Below are positions 23,901 to 35,900 of a stretch of DNA of 45,782 nt, one piece after another. Numbering within the stretch: position 1 is the first letter of the stretch; every line of letters starts with the position of its first letter. The DNA is from Apostichopus parvimensis (taxonomy: Eukaryota > Echinodermata > Holothuroidea > Aspidochirotida > Stichopodidae), in the NCBI GenBank assembly GCA_000934455.1, contig KN882976.1, positions 19,466 through 65,247 on the forward strand, written 5' to 3'. Under the pieces are notes generated by a model, which saw only the letters and a program-made list of their open reading frames with translations, ran no database searches and was not told the origin of the DNA. The translations under genes were made by a program, and so were the position numbers.

Positions 23901-26900
23901 GGAATATTTAGAGTACCTTGTAAGTGAATAGATACTATGACATGATCTGGTTCACAGTTGGAGAGTGTTCTACTGTGTACACATTGTCACAGGATCTTAT
24001 TCAAAAGGCAAATAAAAAGTGTTTAATGAAGATGTTGAAAGGACACAGTTACAGGTACAGGTGGTGGAGATAGTCTGATGACACTATGAAGACAACCTAT
24101 CAGGGTGACATGAATCTGAGAAAACAGATAAACTAAAACTGAAGATATTACCGAGTGATATGAACTTACAAGATGCCATATCCACAGTCCAAAGCCTGCT
24201 TCTGGTTCATCGTAAATATCTTCAGCATCTGCTCCTGCTGTATGTAAGAGAGTGTGTTTATAGTGACCGGAGCATTGCACATAACTTTTTACACATTAAA
24301 TGACTTTCAAAAGAACTGTTCTGACATATATGTCTGGCTGAGAACAAGAAAGGTCACCAGTGAAGTATAACAATAGTGGAAGATATAACATAACCAAACG
24401 AGGAAACAACAACAATGTATTTTTTATTCTGTACATTTGCCTTTCATTATTAAACACTGTTCAGTGACTTCTTAGCAAGATTTTTAGTTATTCCAGGTTT
24501 TTGATAATTCAGCAAATTCAATAAAAAAAAATTAAACAGCTAATGCAAATCTTAAAATATCAAAACTATGAAATTGAGACATACAAGATCTACAATGATA
24601 TTGCTCTGTGATACTCTGTGGCGAGGTAAGAGAAATTAATAAGTGTTATGAGTAGCCTGTGATTTACTTACTTGGTACATTACTTGTAGGTTGAATGTTA
24701 CCGTCTTTACGATGGTTTGAAGAATCAGGGGACACATACCCATCATTTTCTGCTAGTGAGAGACAAAATGAAATAGCACAAAGATAATTGGTACCTAGTG
24801 TTTTGTGAGTCACATGATTACATAAAATATTAGCTAACATATAGAATGAAAGCATGTTATTTGTCAATTTCACTTAATGAATATGCAAAGCTAGCTTTGT
24901 GCTTCTAGTTTGAAAAAAAAACTTTACCTCATATCTGGGTTTACTATATTACTGTCAGTCACAGAGCAGTATCAGTGTCACATTAGCACAGTATGTTACA
25001 TAACTGATGCACAACATCCATTGTTAACCTCTTCACTAGCTATACCCAAGAGCAGCAACCATGTAAGGTGGTTACTGCAAGACTGTGATTTACGATTTCA
25101 AGTAACATTACATGTGCGTATTTGTCATGCACGAAAATAATGAAGAAAAGCCTCAGAATTTGTCTCTGAAATGTTTTAGGTTAAAGATATAATTAACTTT
25201 TGTAAACAATTCCATTTAATACACAGTGAAAAAATTTCATACAAATTGCAAGAGATCTGGCAGCAGAAAGGAGAAAACCATGTTGATGTCAAGCACTACA
25301 ATATCCTGCAGTATAGGCATTTAGATAATAAACAGCAATGAACAAGCTCTGCATTTGCTTAAAGTAACTTCTAGTCATGTTAATAAAGCAACAGCTGATA
25401 TCAAATCTATACTCACCAGAGTCTGAAACTGTTGTCGTGTAACATCCATTTGTTCCCCCATCTGTAACTTGGAGCTTCTCTGGATTTTCTGCAAATGAGA
25501 TATAACAGTTCAGGAAAGCTTGAAAGTATGTCATCATGGTTGACTGAAATCAAGTACTTAAAAGAATTTTGTCATCTTTATAGCATCACATCAAAATGTA
25601 ATTTTGATGTTCTGTAATAGATAGCATTTCCATGTGTTTAGGTTATCACAGAGGAATAGATATGGTTACTTACACAGAAGCCATTCCATAACTATGAGCA
25701 TACCGCAAACATCACAAAGACATTGCTTGTACTGTGATAAGTAAGGGAGCAGACCAACAACCATATTGACTTACCTGTTCGTAATTCTGGTTGAAGGTAA
25801 CCATCTTTATCAACGCCGATATTTTCACTCACTTTTTCTCTAAGGTTGTCTGAAAAAAATGTTAAAATGAAACAAGTTCAACAAATTAGAATGTCATCAG
25901 AGGTGTAAAGACTACTGTAGTATCAATTATCTTGCATCAACAAATAATGCTTTCAGAGAAAATTAAATCAGGGTATGTCATCATGGATGGCAGATACCAA
26001 ATTTAAAGGTTTTAAAGGTTATTTGTCATTTTGAAATTCCATGTTCTGTTCCATTATATAGAAAAATAAAGAGGAAATACAGTTTCAATTGTAAATTGAA
26101 TGCTACTCAAAGTGCAATGTGCAAATTAAATAGAGGTTCTTCATTTTGGTCTAGTGATCAAGGATAAAGCACCAAAGTAAATGAGGCTCACCGTTTTGTA
26201 CATCTGGATGTAAGTAACCATCATTATCGACCCCAGTATCATCTACACTTAATTGTGTTTGATCATCTGAAGATAAGATAATGTAACAAGTGAAATCACC
26301 ATGACAAAATAGCAAAAAGAATACTTTATTATGGACAGTCTTGATTGACAACAAGAAATATCTTTCTAAGGACCTGTGTTTGGATTTTGTCACTTGTCAC
26401 ATTTCCTTAAAATTGTAAAGTTGTCACTCATTCCTCTCTTAAAATAGTTTTCCATCCTTGTCGCTGGTGTGTTCTTAAGAGGACACCATTGTCAACAACC
26501 CAAAGATGATTTGAGGTGTAGTGAATGTCATGATGGTTAGTAATTTGATAAAGAGGATAAATATCTGTATAGAAAGTGAAAACAAGGACTATCTTGACAT
26601 TGTCAGTTCTCATGGGCCTCTCTTCCAGGACAGAGGATCTTGGGAAGGAGAAAACACTTTGAATGGCTAGCTCTCTTAGCAATGTGGTGCCACTTCAAGT
26701 TCTATGTGTGATGAGGGAAATTAGTATCTCTTATTACTTGAAATATTAGGAAATATGATCATTTTCATCCAAAATATACCAGTTTTTATACCAAGCTTTT
26801 GGTCTTGTTTGTGGTGGTAGCTCATAATACAATTATAAATCTAGAAGCTGAACATCAATTGTTACTTCAATTTTTTACCATCTGTAGCTTGTGGATTACT

Positions 26901-29900
26901 TACTTAATAAAGTTCTAGAGTAAGTTTGACCAACTTGAACCTTTTGATTGTTTGAAGAATCAGGAGAATCATATCCATCATTTTCTGCTAGTGAGAGAGA
27001 TAGAGAAAGAGAGAGAAACACAGGGAAGTGTGAAAAGAATTTGCATTTAGTTATAGGAGTGTCACATTGCTAGGTAAATTATTAAAATATGACAACATGG
27101 CACATTTCAATAAGACAGATTTATGAGCAAAGTCTAGCTGTGTTCTTACTTTTGTGGAATTAACATCAAGTCATGAACTTTGCAACTGGTGAAACCAAAT
27201 ATGTACTCACCAGAGTCTGAAACTGTTGTTGTGTAACATCCATTTGTTGCACCATCTGTATCTTGGAGCTTCTCTAAGGATTCTGCAAAACAGAAAGAAT
27301 AGTGTTAAGTTCTAGCTATACCCAAGCACAGTTAAGGTCAGCAACTATGTAAGGTGGCTACTGTAAGACCTGCTAATTTCATTGTGAAGTTATGTTAGAT
27401 CAGAGATGTGTGTTTCAAATTAAGACAAAAATGTCTCTGGAAACATTTGAAGTTCAAGGTAGGCCATCATCACTGATTAAATTCAAATGTTTGTCACTGC
27501 AATGATGTATACTCATGTTAAAGTGTTAAAAGTTAAAGTGTTAAAGTGTTAAATGTTAAAGTGAATGCAATATGAGGCAGGCTGGAACTAGAATTTGCAT
27601 TTGGATAAGGGGACACCAATGTTGCTGATCTCCATCATTGGAAGGGGTTTTAAAGGAGGAGTGTGATTCCCCCCCCCCCCTTTTTGAAAGGTTAATTTCA
27701 TAAAGGGTACTGAGATGTAAATTTGGTGCTGACATTTCTATCATTTTGACCTCATTTTTGTGGTACAAGTGCTCAGTTTTCTTCATGTGTTACTAAGTAA
27801 ACTATTTGGAAGAAATATGTTCTTCATCCCATTTTTCCTTGTTGGTAACTGTGGTCTCAAGTGACCACTGTTATAAAAATGTCATCAGTATCACCACCAC
27901 CACCATCACAACCACCACCGTCACAACCACCACCATCATCACAACCACCACCATCATCACAACCACCACCATCATCATCACCACCATTGTGGTCTCAAGT
28001 GACCACTGTTATAAAAATGTCATCAGTATCACCACCACCACCATTACAACCACCACCATCACAACCACCAGCATCATCACCACCACCACCATCATCACAA
28101 CCACCACCATCATCATCACCACCATTGCCATCATCATCACAAACATCACTATCACCATCATCAACTGAGAATGCAAAAGTATTTCTGTTTCTGGGAGGCA
28201 GAAAGTTGTAAAATACAGCTGTTTGTCAAGTATCATTAAACAAGATTACATTTGGGGAACAGAATGAACTATTTAATTAATAAAATACAAAGTTTGAATC
28301 TTAAGTTGAAGAGATAAATAACATGCTAGTTTGTCGTAACATAAGACTTCAGTGGATATATTTTCAACAACTTTATTAACTGCCCCATCACCTCTCAACA
28401 TTTGTACTGGAAATCCTATATGAAATATGATCACTTCAGTTCCACCTAAAACTGAAAGATTTCATAGATCTTTTACATAATGTTTTATTAATAAGTCCAA
28501 TATTAATCAAATTTAACACCTACCTGATGTAACATCTTCTGGGTCAGAATTGAGATTTCTACTTTTAATGTTCTGCTTCTTGATGAGCTTTACACAGTTA
28601 CCAGTCTGTACCTTTGTAGTTAAAATCAGATTAAAATATATCCATGAATATTCAACATTTGTTGTGAACATAAAACTGGGCAACCTCCCTTACACTGTCT
28701 AACATATCATTCAAACCAACCAGGGTAAGTCATTAAAATTATCATGTTTTCATTCTATATGCCTAACAATTGGCATTCATTAGGGTTGTGGAGTGCTACA
28801 GATGTATGCTTGTTGCACATTTCACTGTCACCATTCCAATACATCTACATTGCCAAATGAAGCAAACAACAATGGTCATATAGTGACAACTACAAAAATG
28901 ACTGCGTTGTATACAAACTTCCCAGGAATGTTTCCAAAAGACCGCAGACATCAGTAAAATATCATTTCTTGATCTTACGATATACTTGGTGGACATAGCA
29001 ACCACTCTAACTTTACAGTTGAAATATTTTACTTCTAAACTCAAATCTTGATACTTTATGGTGGGGCATTCACAGTGATTTCATCGCTGCAGTAAACTGA
29101 AAATCCTTTGAAGATTTCGAGCCATAAGTGCTCCTAGAGGACACCCTTAATAAGGCTATGACCAATTCTAATAGCCAAGATCAACATATTACTTACCTTG
29201 TAATCAGAGAGTACATTAAGTTTTCTCCATCCATCGTGGAGTCGTAAAAAGCCATCATCTCTAAGGATACGAGTACCCTCTTTTCGTGGGCACCAAACTG
29301 TCAAAAGAAGTTGATGCATGCAAAAAGAAACAGATCAATGAAAACAGATTCACAAAAATTTTGCTTCTTTTTGAAAATAACAGAATTATGATTGAAACGA
29401 CCTCAGTGCATTACAATACCATGAACATTTTCTAAGACTACATAAATGGTAAAATGGTAATTCTAGACTCTAACAAATGAAAACTTCATATTAACATGCA
29501 GTACCAAATGGCAAATACAACAGACATGAAAGAGAAGAAACAACCAGGTAAGTTAGGTGATTAGCATAGATGCAACTTACCCAGATCAAATTGCTCTGGG
29601 ACAGGCCGTGTAGAATATGGTTCCTCTCGGTAGAAATGGTCAATGATTTTACTTTTGGCTTGTGTAATTGTATCTACACTCAGGAATCCTAACTCAACAA
29701 GCTCATCCTCTTTATCAGTGAAGAGAACTTGAAGTCTCTGAAAATAAATATTGATATTAACAGGTTTTTGTATACACAAATGGTTCTCCGATATAAGTTT
29801 AAGTATTCTTACTTTACCCCTCCAGGAGGAATGTGCCTTATCAGGAATTTTGATACAATAGGTTGACTATATAGGCTCACAATTAATAGAGTATGTGTTG

Positions 29901-32900
29901 ACACCATAAGAGCTCTATGTGTCTGGGATTTCATCATATTATCATTTGAAGTGATCAATTGTGTTTTTAAGAGAAAAAGCAACTCTTTTGCACGTTTGGA
30001 CTCAACAAAAGTAGAGTTCAGTAAATGATTGTTGTGAAATATTTGACAGATAATTTTCCTAATGGAAACAAGGTACAACAAATCTTTCAAGTCAACCACA
30101 CACAACAGTAATATTTTATTCCAATTGTAGATTGGTTTCTAAGGCTGTCCAATCGGCTCTATCAAGAAAATGAATTTTAATGACATAATGTTTAATTACC
30201 AGCTCTGAATTAATTTTTCCTTTTTATTCTTAAGTTTATATCACATGAACTGGATGAAAAACAAATAATGTTTACATTAATGTAATCGCATCCCTCTCAT
30301 ACCTTTTGCATAAGTATGGCTAACAGAGGCAAAACATAATTCTGCAATAATAATGTATGATAATTAAATAAACCGTTTTACAAATAAACTTCCAAATAAG
30401 AATCATCACTACATATATAACATACCAATTCAGTGAAGGTAATTTGTTTGTCTAAAAGATACTGCTGATTAATGGTGAACTGAGATTTTCCAGTAACAGC
30501 ATCAATTGGTCCCAACTCTATGGTACTCTTGACAGCTCCATATAACTGCTGTAGGGATTTACTAACACTGTTCTATATTGATATTTGTGAAAGAAAAGAA
30601 AGTAAAAAAACAATATGAGAACCAGATATTCATAAAATCATTTCTCAAGCTATATTGAGGTATAATACTATAAAGCAGTTAAACAAATTTAATGCAAGCT
30701 TACAAGTGTCCAATAACAACAGGTGCTCTACTGAAAAGTGTTGTTATTTGGATTTACTTAGACTGTCCTATCATGATATTTGTGAAGGGTAAATAGTAAA
30801 TTATATGAGAAGTTATTCACAAATCCATCTTCAAATGTTGAAAATAACAATTGTAGTATTGTATGCAGCAATAAAATTAAATGCCAACAAGTGTATTAGT
30901 GTGCACTAACAACAAAAAACAATTTGCTGAGAAGTTTACGTAATACTTATCATGCATGAAAATTACAATAAAAAATAAGAAATCTTTACCTATTTTCCTT
31001 TCTATGTAAGTACATACATCTATAATCAAAGTAATTTTAGTCTCATGTTACATTAATCACATATTCTAAGGAACTGTTTTCACACATTCTCCTTAATGGT
31101 ATAGTGTGACATTTGTTTCTAATGTACATAAGGTAACATAAACTTTAATAAAAACTTAAATACAATTAATTGGGTAAAAGTCTAGTTGAAAAGGGATGAC
31201 ATCAGAATGGAAAACTTCTAACATTGTAATGAAAATTTGTAAATATCATGCAAGGTATATGAATAAATATCTATAGTATAATCAGCAACATTTAAACACA
31301 ACATGGCCTTGTGAATGGCTTATTGATAAATTTATATTTTCTACTTCTTGGAACATTCTGGATAAACTTGACAATGAACATACCACATATTCATAGGAAC
31401 TAAAAGCAATCCAAATTGATAAGAGTGGTTCAAGACAAGTGTTTCCACTGTGAAGTAAACAGAAAGTTTATATCATGGATAAAACATTCTTAAAATATTG
31501 AAACTTTTTAAATGTCAGTATTCTCATTCAAAAGTATAATTGTTTAAAGTGATCAGATTTAGACCTATTTTAACAACTGCAGAAAGCCCTTGTCATTTGT
31601 CTGCAAATAATCTATATATCAAGTTTGAAAAGTATTAACAGAGAACATCATTATTCCCACACCAAAACATCCTTCAATTTTTCATAAAGTAATTATCTAT
31701 ACTTCAAATGAAGTCACATGACTCTGAAGTAGTGAATAGAAAATGTCTCCATAGCAATGTAAAAACATTGTAAACAATTACAATTTAATCTTACAATACA
31801 GATTTGCTCAATGGGATGCAACATGCAAGTTTTCTTGAAACAAATCAATAATAAATGAGTGAAGTTTTTTTATATTCTGAAATAGATATTGATGTCATTA
31901 TTATAATTAGCAATGCTCAGAATTTACATGTTAATGCTGTCTAAATAAAATCCTAATGAGATCATTTGGCAGACTTATAGAACACAAAACTTTATGCATA
32001 CAAGCAATGCTGATTTTATCGTTAGTTTTAATAACACCTCTACTTGCTATTGTGCTTGTCAAAGCATAGATACAAAAACAAAAACATTCTAGTATTCTAC
32101 TACCTTCTGAATATATTTTCAGGGCTGTTCAGTTCATCAGTTTTTGATCCTTGAATCTGTTTTTCAATCAGAGTGAGAAGTAACCTGCAAAAAAGACATA
32201 AACAATTTGCTTTGGCTTTTGTGAAAGGACGTGTACTTACTACTTCTTTTATTATTAAAAATTCTGTCCTACTTACTGTGTGAGGAGAGCATGTTTCCCA
32301 TCCAGCATGAGTATTAAGCTGATGTGTGATACTATGTTAGCCCTGAAATAGANNNNNNNNNNNNNNNNNNNNNNNNNNNNNNNNNNNNNNNNNNNNNNNN
32401 NNAAAATTCTGTCCTACTTACTGTGTGAGGAGAGCATGTTTCCCATCCAGCATGAGTATTAAGCTGATGTGTGATACTATGTTAGCCCTGAAATAGACAA
32501 AACAGAGGATTGTCAGTAGAATGTTCAACAGCTAAAGGATTTTATGGGAGAATGAAGGGGGGGGGGAGGGGGGATTAGGGGATTATTTACTAGCTAAATA
32601 TTGATAAAACAGTAAGCATTTGTGTTAAACAAGAATACCAACTTTAGATTATAGATTACCGTTCTGTATGTTCAATTTTGCTTTCATCTAAAGCATGGAA
32701 TAGGACTTCTAGATACTCCTTCTTCTTCAAGTGATCTGATAAAGTTGACATGGCTCTACTCATAGAAGGATTATCCATTGCAGTCTGTGTATGATAACAT
32801 AAATATGTTGAAGAATAGAAAGTGTTTGCTTATCTTCAGAATTTAACATGCTAGATGACTAGATATAAACATTCCATTAAGATATGATGACTGGAATTTA

Positions 32901-35900
32901 ATCTTTATATACCTGTTTTCATATCATCAGGTCAAGTCAGATACAACATTGAAATCAAAGGCTGTCAACAACTAGCATACATCCTACTTGATGAATATTA
33001 CCAGATATATCTTCACATTAAGATCTGGTAATATCAAGTCATATGTAAAATTATCTGAACTCAAAGGAGGCACTGAAATAGAGATATTATCAAGCAATAG
33101 ATATATACATACAAAAGATATACATATACTTATCAATATATGTCAACAAATGCATGGGAATTTTATGTGAAAATATTATATTCATACACAGAAAAGAGAT
33201 ATAGAATGGACATTAATACATACTTTATTATTAAAGTTATGTTATCTTTACATGTTTTACCTTGGGTGGCATCTTGCCAGATATAGTCTGAAGGCCATCA
33301 TCAATAAATACTTCTATATATTTACTTGGAGAACAGATTGGCATCATCGGAAGTGATGCTACCGTGCCTTCAAAACCAAGAGCAGATGTCTTTAGATTTG
33401 TAAACACTGAGGAAACAAAAGGTTGAAAGAACATATTGAACTTTTATCTCTACAAAGAAGACAACTCCATCTCAATATTGTTATTTCTTCAAACACTTTA
33501 AAATCCAAGTTTATTGTAAACAACTGGGAGCAGGGGGAGGGGGTGGCCATCCCCCACCTCCAAAAGCCAAACAGGGAAAATGCTTCAATCGGAGGTCTTT
33601 TGAATTCAGCCACGAAGACATGGACCACTACTATGGATGTACCCTCTCCATCCAACCCCACATTTTTGCAACCTCACACAAATTATTTAATAGCAAAACC
33701 TTGCATTTAAGGGCTACTTATATGGACCTAACCTGTACCCTAAATATGCCTCAGAATCCACACCCTTTGATATCAATCCCCCATCCCTACATAAGATGAC
33801 CCCAAGGCAGCAACCCCTTCATTATAAAGGTTAAACCCCCTTATCTTAATCAGTCAGGGGATATTTTGAATTTATTAGTCCAACCTTCCATTTACAGCTA
33901 TTCTTAATTTATGACCTTATCATCAGATTTTTCAACTTAAAATTCATTACAGTGACTTACAGAGAAATGTTTTGATAAATTCTCATAACATGACTACTTC
34001 TCTTAATACATGACTAAAAGACCACCCTTGGATAACATTTAATACCATTTGTCCTTGACTAACTTGTAACACATTATAAACTGAGAAACTGACCAATGTA
34101 AAAGAAGTACAGCCACTATTATTGATGAGGCTCAAATGTTGGAGGGACATTTACAAAACCACAAAAGTGGTATAGAAATTCACCCTGGACTGATAGCAGT
34201 TTTTATTCTATAACATATGAAAGATCTGTTTGTTCCTAAAGTCATGGTTTGATCTTGAGGATATCAAAAGTTACGTACATGTTCTCATCTCATCGTTGTA
34301 ATTGTTCTCGATTTGAGCTATCTGCATCTCGAGTTGAGTAACAATCCTGTCCTTCTGTAATTTCTGTTTGCAGCCGAAGATGAATAAGATGCAAGCTATG
34401 ATAACAATGATTGCGGCAAGTGGAATGACCACGTAGATAATATTAAAAGAAGGCCCTGCGTACTGTAAATATCCAATTCCAATGTTCAAGTTAGCATGTT
34501 GAACCTAGAAAAGAAAATAATTCAATTCATGAAAAAGGTTGATAGAATAATCAGGTACGGAGTATCATTTTTAGAAAATGTTCATAGATGTTATCAAATT
34601 ACAATACAAGATGAGATCCAGGTAGAATTATCTGTATAGGGTGTAATGCAATATGGAGAGACTGAATTTATTTAAAATCTCTTTGACCTCTTAACACTGA
34701 TATGATTCTGCAATTTTCAAATGAAAAATATTAAATTATGTTTGTCAGTGCTGAAGCTTCTTTCTTGAAGGACATAATGCATCAAGAGTTTCAACCGTCT
34801 CATAAATGTCTTCATCTTTAATAGCTATGTTTGTCATTAAATGATATGGAATCAGGCTCTCCAAATGATACTGTCTCTCATATTTTGTCAGAGAGCACCA
34901 CATGTCCCATATGTTCTGCAAACATGTTAACACATCTTCATTTTCTGGATATTAGTGTGTTGATCTTTAACATTCAATTGTGAACATTTTCAGGATTGTT
35001 TGCTGAACATTTATTATAACCATTTAGTTTCTGATCATTTGATCTTTATTATGTTTCTTTTTGTTACCGTTTGTTTTTATTTGATGTCAATAATTGCTCA
35101 TAAGGTACTGAAAGAGATTAATCACTCAAAAGCAATAACCATTGGGTACTAGGTACATGGTAATATCTCTCTAAGTCAACACCTTTTTTGGTATAGACAC
35201 TTTGATATATGGTTTAGTAAATGAGAGAGAACTCATTGAAAGTTTAAGAAAGATGGCTAGCCTAATCTATTCGACCAGAGCTATAAAGCTTTGAAAAGAA
35301 TTTGTCCAACCTAGGAGTCAATATCTCCTTGGTCCAAACGTGGCAGGCACCATGTTAGGTCCACCTGTGGTCTAATTAATCAAACTTGAACTGGTTAAAG
35401 GGTGTGAAGACTCGCGCAAAAAGAAATGTCTAATGCCGGTAATCTGACCTAGTTTCGAAAGAGGTGTAACAGAAGTGTTAGGCACCACCACCGATCCCAG
35501 AAAATACACACACAGCTTGCAACCACGGTAATTAGACACTAGTGTACAGTCAGTACATACAGCTGCGGTCAATACCCACAGCACAGTGTACAAACAATAC
35601 AGCGATGGACATCTCAGGTCCAGCTAAAGATAACAAGGTATCACATTTCATTACTGTACTGTCTGCATTTTCTAGTGACACGAACAAAACGTCACTTGCA
35701 AGCAACGGAAAGTTAACTTTTTCAGATGGCCGCACGCGGTTTGGGGTGAGTCTTCAATGCCTTTAAAAATAAGTGATCATATTTTTACATCATTCAAATA
35801 TTGACTCAAATCATTTCAGAATAAGATTCTCTCATACACAATGTCTTAACTTCGGTCTAATACTCATTTATAGTAGGCCTTCACCCAATATAAGCATTGC

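Larger units (their letters stand above)
32258..32497. other. assembly gap of 50 N between two identical 95-bp ends
   Basis: Bases 32258-32352 and 32403-32497 are identical and flank N at 32353-32402. The true gap is probably negative (overlapping contigs). Confidence 0.85.

Noticed and set aside
28009..28236. 75-codon minus-strand ORF rich in M and V, and S/P-rich plus-strand ORFs
   Set aside because: They are translations of a CCA/CAT simple repeat, not proteins.
30561..30567. Acceptor AG directly before TGTTAG for the plexin exon at 30426-30572
   Set aside because: That choice puts a stop or wrong frame; the AG 5 nt upstream gives AAC and fits both neighbours.
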